Shown one piece after another: positions 33,496 through 42,827 of a stretch of 64,000 bases of DNA. The stretch's first letter is position 1; each line of letters begins with the position of its first letter. Both the position numbers and the translations under genes were made by a program. The notes beneath the pieces are model-generated. The model saw only the letters and a program-made list of their open reading frames with translations. It made no database searches and was not told where the DNA came from. The DNA comes from Fen-1231 sp035286465. Lineage in GTDB: Bacteria; Gemmatimonadota; Gemmatimonadetes; Gemmatimonadales; Gemmatimonadaceae. The DNA is taken from positions 1-64,000 of the forward strand of contig DATEDF010000085.1 of the NCBI GenBank assembly GCA_035286465.1, given 5' to 3'.

Positions 33496-35541
33496 ATGCC
33501 CGAAGACCCAGTTCCTCCAGCAGTTCCCCCCGCCGCGCCGACGCCCGCCGTGCCGCCGAGTGTGGGCGTCCCGGCGGCTCCGACGACCGCCACGCCGAGC
33601 GCGGGCGTTGCCTCGGTGCGGCCCATTCCGCCGGAACGGCCGCCCGTGCCGGCGAACCCCGTCGGCAAGCGGCTCGCCCTGCTGACCGCCACCGCGATCG
33701 GGGTCGTCTATGGCGACATCGGCACGAGCCCCCTCTACGCGCTGCGGGAGTGCTTCAAGCCCGAGTACGGCCTCACGCCGACGCCCGACCACGTCTACGG
33801 CGTCCTCTCGCTCATCGTCTGGTCGCTCACGCTGGTCGTCAGCGTCAAGTACATCGTGTTCGTGATGCGCGCGGACAACCGCGGCGAGGGCGGGATCCTC
33901 GCGATGCTTGCGCTCATCGTCGGCAAGGACACCGCGCGGAAGAACCGGCGCGCGGTACTCGTGGCGATCGGGCTCATGGGCGCCGCGCTGCTGTACGGCG
34001 ACGGGGCTATCACGCCGGCCATTTCGGTGCTGAGCGCCATGGAAGGACTCGAGGTCGTGTCCACGGCGTTCAAGGCCGCCGTCGTTCCGCTCACGCTGCT
34101 CATTCTCGTCGGCCTCTTCGCGCTGCAGCGCTTCGGGACGGCCCGCGTGGGCGCGCTGTTCGGGCCGATCATGATCCTCTGGTTCACGTCGATTGCCCTG
34201 CTCGGAGTTCGGGAGATCGCGATCGAGCCCGGAGTGCTGCAGGCCCTGAACCCGGTGTACGCCGTGCGCTTTCTGTTCGAGCGCGGACCGGCGGCGTTCG
34301 TGCTGCTCGGGGCGGTCGTGCTCGCGGTGACCGGCGCCGAGGCGCTCTACGCCGACATGGGGCACTTCGGGCGAAAGCCGATCCGCCTCGCGTGGTTCTG
34401 GTTCGTGTTCCCGTGCCTGCTCCTCAACTACTTCGGGCAGGGCGCGCTGGTGCTGCGCGACCCGCTGGCCGTGAGGAATCCATTCTATCTGCTCGCGCCC
34501 CCCGCGCTGCTCTACCCGATGATCGCGATCGCGACGCTGGCGGCGATCATCGCGTCGCAAGCGATGATCTCCGGCGCGTTCTCCATCACGCAGCAGTGCG
34601 TGCAGCTCGGCTACTCCCCGCGCGTGACCATCGTGCACACCTCGGCGCGCGAGTTCGGGCAGATCTACATTCCGGAGATCAACGCCGCCCTCGCGCTCGG
34701 CTGCCTCCTCATCGTGGTCGGCTTCCGGAGCTCCAGCGCGCTTGGCGCGGCGTACGGCATCGCGGTGACCGGCACATTCACGTGCACCTCGATGCTCTTC
34801 GTGGTCATCGCCGCGGCTCGCTGGAACTGGCCACGGTGGCAGGCCGTGGCCCTTGCCACGGCATTCCTCGCGATGGACCTCTCGTTCCTCGGGGCGAACA
34901 TCCTGAAGATCCGCTCCGGCGGCTGGGTTCCGCTCGTCATCGGCGTGGCGCTCTTCACGATGATGACCACGTGGAAGCGCGGACGCGGCATCCTGCTCGA
35001 GCGGCTCAAGGAGATCACCATGCCGCTGGACGGTTTCCTCGAGAGTCTGGCGCTCGGTTCCATCCCGCGCGTGGGAGGGACCGCCGTCTTCCTGACGTCC
35101 GAGAGCGGGGGCGCGCCGGTGGTGCTCCTCCATCACCTGAAACACAACAAGGTGCTGCACGAGCGGGTGATTCTCCTCTCGATCCAGACCGCGGACATGC
35201 CCGAGGTGCCGAACGCCGAGCGGCTCACGGTGGAGCCGAAGAGCCACGGATTCGTGCGCGCGGTGGCGCGTTACGGCTTCATGGAGTCGCCCGACGTGAA
35301 GGAGGTAATGGAGCTGCTGCGGCGGCGGGGCGTCCCCTCGCGGCCGCTCGAGACGAGCTACTATCTCGGCCGCGAGCAGCTCATTCCACTCGGCAAGCCG
35401 TGGAAGAAGGGCGGGCTCACGATGAATGTGTGGCGCAAGCGGCTCTTCGCGGTGATGTCGAAGAACGCCCGATCGGCAGCGGAGTTCTTCCATTTGCCGC
35501 CGAATCGGGTCGTGGAGCTGGGCACGCAGATCGAGTTCTAG
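33496..35541 (+). CDS. kup: Kup-type potassium uptake protein
   Basis: From ATG 33496 the protein has 681 residues; the first ~50 are a Pro/Ala/Val-rich tail. Kup hallmarks: TATAIGVVYGDIGTSPLYAL, RADNRGEGGILAMLALI, GDGAITPAISVLSAMEGLEV, TGAEALYADMGHFGRKPIRL and GQGALVLRDP. Twelve membrane segments are followed by a ~190-residue cytoplasmic domain. It takes up K+ with protons at low external potassium. No Shine-Dalgarno is seen; a hairpin ends ~10 nt before the start, so expression may be controlled at the leader. A TTG at 33484 is a less likely start. Confidence 0.96.
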   Translation: MPEDPVPPAVPPAAPTPAVPPSVGVPAAPTTATPSAGVASVRPIPPERPPVPANPVGKRLALLTATAIGVVYGDIGTSPLYALRECFKPEYGLTPTPDHVYGVLSLIVWSLTLVVSVKYIVFVMRADNRGEGGILAMLALIVGKDTARKNRRAVLVAIGLMGAALLYGDGAITPAISVLSAMEGLEVVSTAFKAAVVPLTLLILVGLFALQRFGTARVGALFGPIMILWFTSIALLGVREIAIEPGVLQALNPVYAVRFLFERGPAAFVLLGAVVLAVTGAEALYADMGHFGRKPIRLAWFWFVFPCLLLNYFGQGALVLRDPLAVRNPFYLLAPPALLYPMIAIATLAAIIASQAMISGAFSITQQCVQLGYSPRVTIVHTSAREFGQIYIPEINAALALGCLLIVVGFRSSSALGAAYGIAVTGTFTCTSMLFVVIAAARWNWPRWQAVALATAFLAMDLSFLGANILKIRSGGWVPLVIGVALFTMMTTWKRGRGILLERLKEITMPLDGFLESLALGSIPRVGGTAVFLTSESGGAPVVLLHHLKHNKVLHERVILLSIQTADMPEVPNAERLTVEPKSHGFVRAVARYGFMESPDVKEVMELLRRRGVPSRPLETSYYLGREQLIPLGKPWKKGGLTMNVWRKRLFAVMSKNARSAAEFFHLPPNRVVELGTQIEF

Positions 35542-35601
35542 CGCTCAGGAGGAGCGGGCATCATCCGGCGCGGACCGTCGTCGGCTCCCGGTTCCCGGTC
35601 G

Positions 35602-36708
35602 TCAGATGACCACCGCGCGCGCGACCTTCGCCCTGATCACCGGCATCTCCCGCCGCAGCTCCTGCATGGATCGCCGCACCTCGTCCATCGCCTTCGGCAA
35701 CTCGCGGTTCAACTCCATCCGGATCGCGGACCCCATCCCGTGCAGGGACCGGCGCAAGCCCTCGAGGTCGAACGCGTCGTTGGCGTCGTAGTGGCGAAGG
35801 ACGCGCACCTTGGGCGCCATCGGAACGGGTGGGACTTTGAGGACGCGCGGCATCGTGATGATCGTGGAGCCCTCGCCCACCCGGTAGCTGAAGCCGCCGC
35901 CGGAGTGCTTGAGCTCGCTCGCCTTGACCGCCGTCACCCGCACGGTGCGCGAGCGGCCGCCCGAGACCACCACGAGCTCCGCGATCTGTCCCGGCTTGAG
36001 CTTGCGGATCTCACGTTGCAGGCGCTGGATGCGATTACTCGCCATCCACCCGTCACCGAGATCCTCCTTCGGGATCCTCAGGTCCACGCCGTTGACGGTC
36101 GCGATGCGGTCGCCCTCGACGAGCCCGGCCTTCTCGGCGGGGCCGTCCTCCGTCACGGCCGACACGAAGACGCCGATGGTGTCGCGCTTGCTGCCGGTGG
36201 ACGAGAGAGAGATGCCGAGCGCCGCGCGCTCGTCGTCGCGTTCCTGCACGCGGCGAGGCAGGAGTGCCTCGGCGGCGGCGGTCTTCACCTTCACGGTGCG
36301 ATAGCGTCCGTTCGCCCAGACCTCGAGCGTGGCTTCGTCGCCCGGCTTGAGCTTGTTCATCTCGCGCCGCAGCCGATTGCCCATCACGCCTTCCATGTCG
36401 GATTCGCCCGCGTCGGCGCGCGAGAGCTTGAGATTCACGCCGTTGATGGACGCGATCCGGTTCCCCTCCTCGAGTCCCGCCTTCTCGGCCGGGCTATCCG
36501 GCGTGACCGAGACGATGAGCAGGCCGAGCGTGTCGCGCTTGCCGTCGGACTGCGTCGAGACGCCCAGCATCGCGCGGTCCCGGTCGTCGAGGAGCGTGCC
36601 GGAGCGGAGGACCTGCGCGAGCGACGTGCGCTGCGCCGGCAGGGCGCCAGCCGCGGCCACGAGGAGAACGGTCAAGAGGAGAACGGTCAAGAGGAGAGTG
36701 CGACGCAT
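35602..36708 (-). CDS. Exported protein with two PDZ domains
   Basis: A 368-residue protein with a signal peptide built from a 15-bp repeat (LLLTV twice; MRRTLLLTVLLLTVLLVAAA). Two PDZ domains: ~residues 45-145 (LGLLIVSVTPDSPAEKAGLEEGNRIASINGVNL) and ~163-265 (IGVFVSAVTEDGPAEKAGLVEGDRIATVNGVDL), clear duplicates. No protease domain (no HtrA or S41 motif) is present, and the C-terminal ~70 residues are helical and charged. It is probably a periplasmic adaptor. Convergent with kup. Confidence 0.9.
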   Translation of the reverse strand: MRRTLLLTVLLLTVLLVAAAGALPAQRTSLAQVLRSGTLLDDRDRAMLGVSTQSDGKRDTLGLLIVSVTPDSPAEKAGLEEGNRIASINGVNLKLSRADAGESDMEGVMGNRLRREMNKLKPGDEATLEVWANGRYRTVKVKTAAAEALLPRRVQERDDERAALGISLSSTGSKRDTIGVFVSAVTEDGPAEKAGLVEGDRIATVNGVDLRIPKEDLGDGWMASNRIQRLQREIRKLKPGQIAELVVVSGGRSRTVRVTAVKASELKHSGGGFSYRVGEGSTIITMPRVLKVPPVPMAPKVRVLRHYDANDAFDLEGLRRSLHGMGSAIRMELNRELPKAMDEVRRSMQELRREMPVIRAKVARAVVI

Positions 36709-36799
36709 CGGGACCTCGGGGGTTGTGTGTTCCGCTGTTGTGACACGGGTGACAGGCCTGAGGGTTGCCGGGTGCCGGGCCTCCCCCCATCATCCCGGC

Positions 36800-37915
36800 G
36801 TGACCGCCGACCTCCGCACCTTCAAGCACCACTGGCAGGACGAGGCCGACGCCGCCTTTCTCTACCGCGTCCTCGCCTCCATCGAGCCGGACGAGAAGAA
36901 GCGCGACGTCTTCCGGCGCCTCGCGGCCGTGGAGGACCGGCACGTCACGATCTGGTCGGAGCTGATCCGGCAACACGGCGGCGATCCGGGACGCTTCCGT
37001 CCCACGGGGCGCACCCGGCTGCTCGCGTGGTGCGGCAGGCGCTTCGGGCCCGGCTTCCTCCTCCCGATGCTGCTCGCGGAGGAGGGCCGCGAAGTGAAGG
37101 GGTACCTCGACCTGCACCGGACGACGCCCGCGGGCGCGCCGGGCGGCGGCGAGGCGCTCCTCCTCGCGCGCGAGTCGAAGGAGCACGCGACGACGCTCGC
37201 GGGGCTGACGGGCCGCGTGGGCGAGCCTTGGCATCAGACCGCCTCGGGTGGACTCCTCCGGAACCTCGTCTACGGCTTCAACGACGGGCTCACGGCGAAC
37301 TTCGGCCTGGTCGCGGGCGTCATCGGCGCGACCGCCGCGGCGCAGCACCGGGCCGTGATCGTCGCCGGCGTCGCGGGCCTCATCGCCGACGCACTCTCGA
37401 TGGGTTCGAGTGGTTATCTCGCCGCGAAGAGCGAGCAGGAGGTGTACGCGCACGAGATCGCGATGGAGCGGGACGAGATCGCGCTCATGCCCGAGGTGGA
37501 GCGTGACGAGCTGGCGCTGATCTACGAGGCGAAGGGCATGCACAGGGACACGGCGCACGCGCTCGCGACCGAGGTGATGGCCGACCCGGAGCGGATGCTC
37601 GCCGAGCAGGTGCAGGAGGAACTGAAGATCGGCGGGCACGACCAGTCGCCGCTGCGCGAAGGGTGGGTCACGGGGCTCGCGACGGCGGTCGGCGCGCTGA
37701 TCCCGGTCTTCCCCTTCCTCGTCCTCTCGGGGAGCGCGGCCATCTGGATGGCGTTCACGCTCGCGATGGCGAGCCACTTCCTCGTGGGCGCCGCGCGGAG
37801 CGTCTTCACCGGACGCGGCGTCTTCCGCTCCGGGCTCGACATGTTCGTCGTCGGCCTCGGCGTGGCGGTGGTCGGGTACTTCGTCGGGGAGTGGATCGCG
37901 AAGGTGATGGCCTAG
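36800..37915 (+). CDS. Ferritin-like domain fused to VIT1/CCC1 membrane transporter
   Basis: From GTG 36800 the protein has 371 residues. Residues 1-~145 form a ferritin-like four-helix domain with metal residues in HHWQDEADAAFLYRVL, VEDRHVTIWSELIRQHGG and ARESKEHATTL. Residues ~155-371 are the VIT1/CCC1 iron/manganese transporter (LRNLVYGFNDGLTANFGLVA, GLIADALSMGSSGYLAAKSE, five membrane segments). Family knowledge: such fusions export Fe(II) or Mn(II) and protect from iron and peroxide stress. It is divergent from the PDZ gene with 91 nt between. Confidence 0.93.
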   Translation: MTADLRTFKHHWQDEADAAFLYRVLASIEPDEKKRDVFRRLAAVEDRHVTIWSELIRQHGGDPGRFRPTGRTRLLAWCGRRFGPGFLLPMLLAEEGREVKGYLDLHRTTPAGAPGGGEALLLARESKEHATTLAGLTGRVGEPWHQTASGGLLRNLVYGFNDGLTANFGLVAGVIGATAAAQHRAVIVAGVAGLIADALSMGSSGYLAAKSEQEVYAHEIAMERDEIALMPEVERDELALIYEAKGMHRDTAHALATEVMADPERMLAEQVQEELKIGGHDQSPLREGWVTGLATAVGALIPVFPFLVLSGSAAIWMAFTLAMASHFLVGAARSVFTGRGVFRSGLDMFVVGLGVAVVGYFVGEWIAKVMA

Positions 37916-37985
37916 CCGCTCGCTCGCCCCTCCGGATCCCGGGCGCGCACGGTCCCCCGCGGCCGGGGTGAACGCCGGGGACTCG

Positions 37986-38978
37986 TCACGGCCGCGTCGG
38001 CTCGCCGAGTTTCGCCTCGCGCCGCACGTATTCGGCGGCGTCCCGGTGCGTGGCGAACCAGACCTTCCCCGGCCCCTTCGCCCGGATGTGCGCGATGAGC
38101 CGCTCGAGCGCCACGATCCGCGACCGGTGCCCGACGATGTGGGGGTGCATCGTGAACACCACCATCGTGCCCTCGTCATACGCACGGTCGAACTCGTCCA
38201 TCCACACCTGCGCCACGTCGCGCGGCGCGCTGTAGCTCTGGCCGCGCGGGTCGAAGAGCGGCGCGTCGTCGAGGATCCACTCCACGGGCAGCTCGACCAT
38301 CCCCGTGGGCTGTCCATTCTGCACGATCTCGTACGCGCGGTCGTCCGCCATCAGCGAACTCTCGTAGCGGAAGCCCAGCGCGCGAATGATCGCGAGCGTG
38401 TTGGGGCTGAAGTTCCAGCTCGGCGCGCGGTAGCCTACCGGCTTCTCGCCGGTCATCTGCGTGAGTTCCGCGATCGCCTTCGTGAGGAGGGCGCGCTCGG
38501 CCGAGTCGGGGAGCGTCGTGTTGAGCTCGTGGATCCAGCCGTGCACGCCGATCTCGTGGCGGCCGCTCTTCCGGATCATCGGCAGCATCTCGCGCGTGAG
38601 CGCGAGACTCACCGACGGGATGAAGAAAGTCGCCGGAATCTGGTGTCGGTCGAGCACGCCGAGCACCCGGCCGAGGCCGACGCGCCCGCCGTACTGCCCC
38701 TGCGAGAGCGTGCTCACGGTCGGCTCGCCGTAGCGGATCGCGAGCGTCTCGTTGTCGGCGTCGAAGGAGAAGAGCACGGCCACGCGCGCGCCGTCGGGCC
38801 AGGCCGCGGGCTGCAGCGATCGTCCGGCGCGCACGGCGTTCACCACCTTGCGCACGCTGTCCATCGTCCACTGCCACCCCGGCTTGGCCGTCGTCTGCGG
38901 CACCGGCTGGGCCTGAGCGAGGAGGAGGGCGGGAAGTGCAGCCGGCAGGGCGGCGGTGAAGTAGATTCGGCGTGTCAT
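37986..38978 (-). CDS. Exported polysaccharide deacetylase (NodB fold)
   Basis: From ATG 38978 the protein has 330 residues with a signal peptide (ALPAALPALLLAQAQ). NodB motifs: catalytic/metal aspartates in LFSFDADNETLAIRYG, metal histidines in EIGVHGWIHELNTTLP (H-x3-H), GYRAPSWNFSPNTLAIIRAL, and a final MVVFTMHPHIVGHRSRI. These enzymes remove acetyl or formyl groups from glycans or related amides. The pattern is closest to the PuuE-like branch, so a small amide substrate is also possible. Convergent with the ferritin-VIT gene. Confidence 0.92.
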   Translation of the reverse strand: MTRRIYFTAALPAALPALLLAQAQPVPQTTAKPGWQWTMDSVRKVVNAVRAGRSLQPAAWPDGARVAVLFSFDADNETLAIRYGEPTVSTLSQGQYGGRVGLGRVLGVLDRHQIPATFFIPSVSLALTREMLPMIRKSGRHEIGVHGWIHELNTTLPDSAERALLTKAIAELTQMTGEKPVGYRAPSWNFSPNTLAIIRALGFRYESSLMADDRAYEIVQNGQPTGMVELPVEWILDDAPLFDPRGQSYSAPRDVAQVWMDEFDRAYDEGTMVVFTMHPHIVGHRSRIVALERLIAHIRAKGPGKVWFATHRDAAEYVRREAKLGEPTRP

Positions 38979-39164
38979 GCGGTTGCTCCGTGGGGCGGGT
39001 CGTCTGAGATACGAAGCGCCTCCGCCGCGCCGGGCGCAACCGCAGTCGTGGGTTCGCCGTCGCCGTTGTCGGGCGCTTCCCGATGGCGCCGGGGCGCCAC
39101 CGCGCGCACTCATGAAGCCACCGCGCCGCCGCGCGCGGCCCGACTCTCGCCCGGAGCCTTCTTC

Positions 39165-40286
39165 GTGACCGCCCCCGCCCCCGCCTTCGCCGCCAGTGCC
39201 GATCCCGCCGAGCGCGCCCGCGGCCTGCGCGTGCTCGTCGGCAACACGCCGCTCCTCGCGATCGAGTTCACGGTGGACGGCGGGCCGCCGCGCCGCCTCT
39301 ACGCGAAGGGTGAGAACTTCAACTTCACCGGCAGCATCAAGGACCGGATGGCGCTTCACATCCTCCGGCGGGGCTACGAGACCGGCGAGCTCGGGGGCGG
39401 CGGGCTCGTGGTCGAGGCCACCAGCGGGAACACGGGCATCTCGTTCGCGGCGATCGGCCGTGCGCTCGGCCACCCGGTGACCATCTTCATGCCCGACTGG
39501 ATGAGCGCCGAGCGCGTCGCGCTCATCCGCGCGTTCGGGGCCGACGTCCGGCTCGTGTCCGAAGCGGAGGGTGGGTTCCTGGGCGCGATCGGGCGCGCGG
39601 AGGAACTCGCGGCGGGCACGCCCGGTGCGTTCCTCCCCCGGCAGTTCGCGAACGAGGAGAACTCGGCGGCGCACATGTGCACGACCGCGCCGGAGTTGTG
39701 GGCGCAGCTCCGCTCGCAGGGCCTCGCGCCGGACGCGTTCGTGGCGGGTGTCGGCACGGGCGGCACCATCATGGGGACGAGCCGCTTTCTCCGGAGCGTG
39801 CGGCCGCTGATCCGCTCGCACCCGGTGGAGCCCGCGAACTCGCCGACGATCTCGACGGGGCAGCGCGCCGGCCGGCACCGCATTCAGGGCATCAGCGACG
39901 AGTTCGTGCCGCCGATCGTGCACCTGGAGGAGCTCGACCGCGTCATCGCCGTGGACGACGGCGACGCCATCCTGATGGCCCAGAAGCTCGCCGCGTCGCT
40001 CGGGCTCGGCGTGGGCATCTCGAGCGGCGCGAACTTCCTCGCGGCCATCGAAGTGCAGGACGAGCTTGGTGTGGACGCCGTGGTGGTCACGGTCTTCCCG
40101 GACTCGAACAAGAAGTACCTCAGCACCGACCTCCTGCGCCCGGAGCCGGAGCGGCCGGACCACCGCACGCCGCGTGTGACGTTGCGCGGGTTCCGCGGCG
40201 TGAACCGGGTGTGCACGGTGTGCGTGGATCCCGACGACCCGGACTCGGCGCCGGCGGGGTTTCTGGAGGCAGCGCGGCGCGCGTGA
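39165..40286 (+). CDS. PLP-dependent cysteine synthase-like enzyme with CxxC tail
   Basis: From GTG 39165 the protein has 373 residues. PLP lysine in NFTGSIKDRMALHIL, substrate loop EATSGNTGISFAAIGRALG, phosphate loop VGTGGTIMGTSRFL, and SSGANFLAAIEV place it in the cysteine synthase/cystathionine beta-synthase fold. CysK is about 310 residues; here the extra C-terminal ~45 residues (LRGFRGVNRVCTVCVDPDDP) contain C-x2-C. It probably makes cysteine from O-acetylserine and sulfide, or a related beta-replacement product. It is divergent from the deacetylase and followed closely by convergent leuS. Confidence 0.9.
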   Translation: MTAPAPAFAASADPAERARGLRVLVGNTPLLAIEFTVDGGPPRRLYAKGENFNFTGSIKDRMALHILRRGYETGELGGGGLVVEATSGNTGISFAAIGRALGHPVTIFMPDWMSAERVALIRAFGADVRLVSEAEGGFLGAIGRAEELAAGTPGAFLPRQFANEENSAAHMCTTAPELWAQLRSQGLAPDAFVAGVGTGGTIMGTSRFLRSVRPLIRSHPVEPANSPTISTGQRAGRHRIQGISDEFVPPIVHLEELDRVIAVDDGDAILMAQKLAASLGLGVGISSGANFLAAIEVQDELGVDAVVVTVFPDSNKKYLSTDLLRPEPERPDHRTPRVTLRGFRGVNRVCTVCVDPDDPDSAPAGFLEAARRA

Positions 40287-40304
40287 GCGCTCAGCCGCCG
40301 GTGA

Positions 40305-42812
40305 TCAGAGCACGAGGTTGAGCAGGCGGCCCGGCACGAAGATCACCTTCGCCGGCTCGCCGGTGATGAACCTGGCGATGTCCGGCGCGGCGCGCGCCGC
40401 CGCGAGCACCGCGGCCTGGTTCGCGTCCCGCGCGACCTCCACGGTTCCGCGTGTCTTCCCGTTCACCTGCACCGCGATCGTCACCGTGTCGCCCGCCGCG
40501 AGCGCGGCGTCGTAGGCGGGCCAGCCGGAGTCGAACACGCTCGCCGTGTGGCCGAGCTGCTCCCAGAGTTCTTCGCCGATGTGGGGCGCGAACGGGGACA
40601 CGAGCTGCACGAGCGGCTCCACTTCCTCGCGGTGCGGCGTGCGCTCGCCACGGCGCAGGACGTTGATGTACTCCATCATCGCCGCGATCGCCGTGTTGTA
40701 CTGCAGCTTCGGGATGTCCTCCCCGACCTTCCGGATCGTCTGGTGGAGCTTGCGCGTGACGTCGGGGTCGGGCACCCCCTCGCCCCGCGCCGATTGCACG
40801 GACGCCCAGAGCCGGTCGAGGAAGCGCTTCACGCCGCTGATCCCCGCGTCGCGGTAGTCGCCGCCCTCCTCGAACGGGCCCAGGAACATCAGGTACGTCC
40901 GGAACGCGTCGGCGCCCCACGCCTCGATGTGCTCGTCGGGGATGACGACGTTCCCCTTCGACTTCGACATCTTGGCGCCCTCGCGGATGATCAGCCCGTG
41001 CGCGCGGAACTTCGTGAACGGCTCGTCGAAGGGGAGCAGCCCCGCGTCGTGCAGCACCATCGTGAGGAATCGCGCGTAGAGCAGGTGGAGCACGGCGTGC
41101 TCGTTGCCCCCGATGTACGAGTGCACCGGAAGCCACTTCTCCGTGACCGCCGCGTCGAACGCCGCGTCATCGCGCCCCACGCTCGGATAGCGCAGGAAGT
41201 ACCAGCCGGAATCGAGGAACGTGTCGCTGACGTCAGTCTCCCTCCTTGCTCCTTTTCCGCACGTCGGGCACGTCACCCGGAACCACTCCTCGTGCCGCGC
41301 GAGCGGGGAGACGCCGGAGTCGTCCGGACGGAAGTCCGGGATGTCCGGCAGCCGGACGGGGAGGTCCCGCTCCGGCACCGGCACGGCGCCGCACGCATCG
41401 CAGTGGATGATCGGGATCGGCGGGCCCCAGTAGCGCTGGCGCGAGATGCACCAGTCGTGCAGGCGCCAGGTCACGACCGCCTTCCCCGCGTGCCGCCACT
41501 CGAGCCACGCGGTGATCTGCCGCTTCCCCTCGTCCACGGGATAGCCGTTGAACTCGCCGCTGTTGCAGAGGAGGCCGTCGGCGTCGTCCACGTACGCCTC
41601 GGTGAGCGGGGTGTACGGCGCCTCACCCGGCCCCATCACGACGCGCTCGATCGGGAGGCCGAACTTCTGCGCGAACGCGAAGTCGCGCGCGTCGTGACCC
41701 GGCACGGCCATGATCGCGCCGGTGCCGACCTCCATCAGGACGTAGTCGGCCGTCCACACGGGGATCATCTCGCCGGTGGCGGGGTTCACGGCGTACGCGC
41801 CCGTGAAGACGCCCGTCTTCTCGCGGCTCGTCTTGCGCGTGACGAGGTCCTGCCGCGCGGCGCGCGCGCGGTAGGCGGCCACCGTGTCGCGCATCTCGCC
41901 CGTGGTGACCGCGTCGAGCATCGGATGCTCCGGCGCGAGCACGAGGTACGTCGCGCCGAAGATGGTGTCGGGGCGCGTGGTGAACACGTGGATCTCCTGC
42001 GCCCCCGTGCCGACCTCGGCGGTCACGTGCACGGCCGCGCTCCCCGCGTCCTCGAGCGGGTTGAGCACCCGGAAGCGGATCTCCGCCCCCTCCGACCGGC
42101 CGATCCACGCGCGCTGCGCCGCCTTGGTGCTCTCGGACCAGTCGAGCGTGTCGAGATGCGTGAGCAGCCGCTCGGCGTAGTCGGTGATGCGGAAGAACCA
42201 CTGCTCGAGGAGCCGCTGCTCGACGAGGGCGCCGCAGCGTTCGCAGCGCCCGTTCTCCACCTGCTCGTTCGCGAGCACGGTCTTGTCGTCGGGGCACCAG
42301 TTCACCGCGGCCGTCTTCCGGTACGCGAGGCGGCGCTCGAGGAGCTTCAGGAAGACCCACTGCGTCCACCGGTAGTACGACGGGTCCGTCGTATCCACCG
42401 TGCGCGACCAGTCCACCATCAGCCCCGCGCGCTCGAGCTGCCGCGTGAAGTTCGCGATGTTGCGCGGGATCAGTTCCATCGGATGCACGCCGAGCTTCAG
42501 GGCGTAGTTCTCCGAGTGGATGCCGAACGCGTCGAAGCCGATCGGCTCGAAAACGGTGAATCCGCGTAGCCGCTGGTACCGCGCGAAGATATCATTCCCG
42601 GTGAAGGCGAAGAGATTCCCCACGTGGAGCCCTTCCGCCGAGGGATAGGGGAACATCATCAGCGCGTAGAACGGGCGGCGGGCACCGGCGAGGTCGGTGC
42701 GGTTGGCGGCACGCGCGGCCCAGCGCTCCCGCCACTTGCGCTCGACCTGGGCGGGATCGTAGCCGGCCGGCTCGCCTTTCGGGGCGGCCGCGCGGGAGAC
42801 GGAGTCAGTCAT
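40305..42812 (-). CDS. leuS: Leucyl-tRNA synthetase
   Basis: An 835-residue class I synthetase that charges tRNA-Leu. ATP motifs: HVGN (63-66, in FPYPSAEGLHVGNLFAF) and KMSKS (614-618). The zinc domain (NWCPDDKTVLANEQVENGRC followed by ERCGAL) and the editing CP1 domain with TTRPDTIFGATYL and GHDARDFAFAQKF are intact. The C-terminus (VQVNGKTRGTVEV) is normal. The ATG is 15 nt from the ATG of the divergent chemoreceptor-like gene, so the promoters of both must overlap coding sequence. Confidence 0.98.
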   Translation of the reverse strand: MTDSVSRAAAPKGEPAGYDPAQVERKWRERWAARAANRTDLAGARRPFYALMMFPYPSAEGLHVGNLFAFTGNDIFARYQRLRGFTVFEPIGFDAFGIHSENYALKLGVHPMELIPRNIANFTRQLERAGLMVDWSRTVDTTDPSYYRWTQWVFLKLLERRLAYRKTAAVNWCPDDKTVLANEQVENGRCERCGALVEQRLLEQWFFRITDYAERLLTHLDTLDWSESTKAAQRAWIGRSEGAEIRFRVLNPLEDAGSAAVHVTAEVGTGAQEIHVFTTRPDTIFGATYLVLAPEHPMLDAVTTGEMRDTVAAYRARAARQDLVTRKTSREKTGVFTGAYAVNPATGEMIPVWTADYVLMEVGTGAIMAVPGHDARDFAFAQKFGLPIERVVMGPGEAPYTPLTEAYVDDADGLLCNSGEFNGYPVDEGKRQITAWLEWRHAGKAVVTWRLHDWCISRQRYWGPPIPIIHCDACGAVPVPERDLPVRLPDIPDFRPDDSGVSPLARHEEWFRVTCPTCGKGARRETDVSDTFLDSGWYFLRYPSVGRDDAAFDAAVTEKWLPVHSYIGGNEHAVLHLLYARFLTMVLHDAGLLPFDEPFTKFRAHGLIIREGAKMSKSKGNVVIPDEHIEAWGADAFRTYLMFLGPFEEGGDYRDAGISGVKRFLDRLWASVQSARGEGVPDPDVTRKLHQTIRKVGEDIPKLQYNTAIAAMMEYINVLRRGERTPHREEVEPLVQLVSPFAPHIGEELWEQLGHTASVFDSGWPAYDAALAAGDTVTIAVQVNGKTRGTVEVARDANQAAVLAAARAAPDIARFITGEPAKVIFVPGRLLNLVL

Positions 42813-42827
42813 CTACTGGTGGCGGGG

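Noticed and set aside
36661..36690. 15-bp direct repeat as a mobile element
   Set aside because: It only encodes LLLTV twice in a signal peptide; simple duplication explains it.
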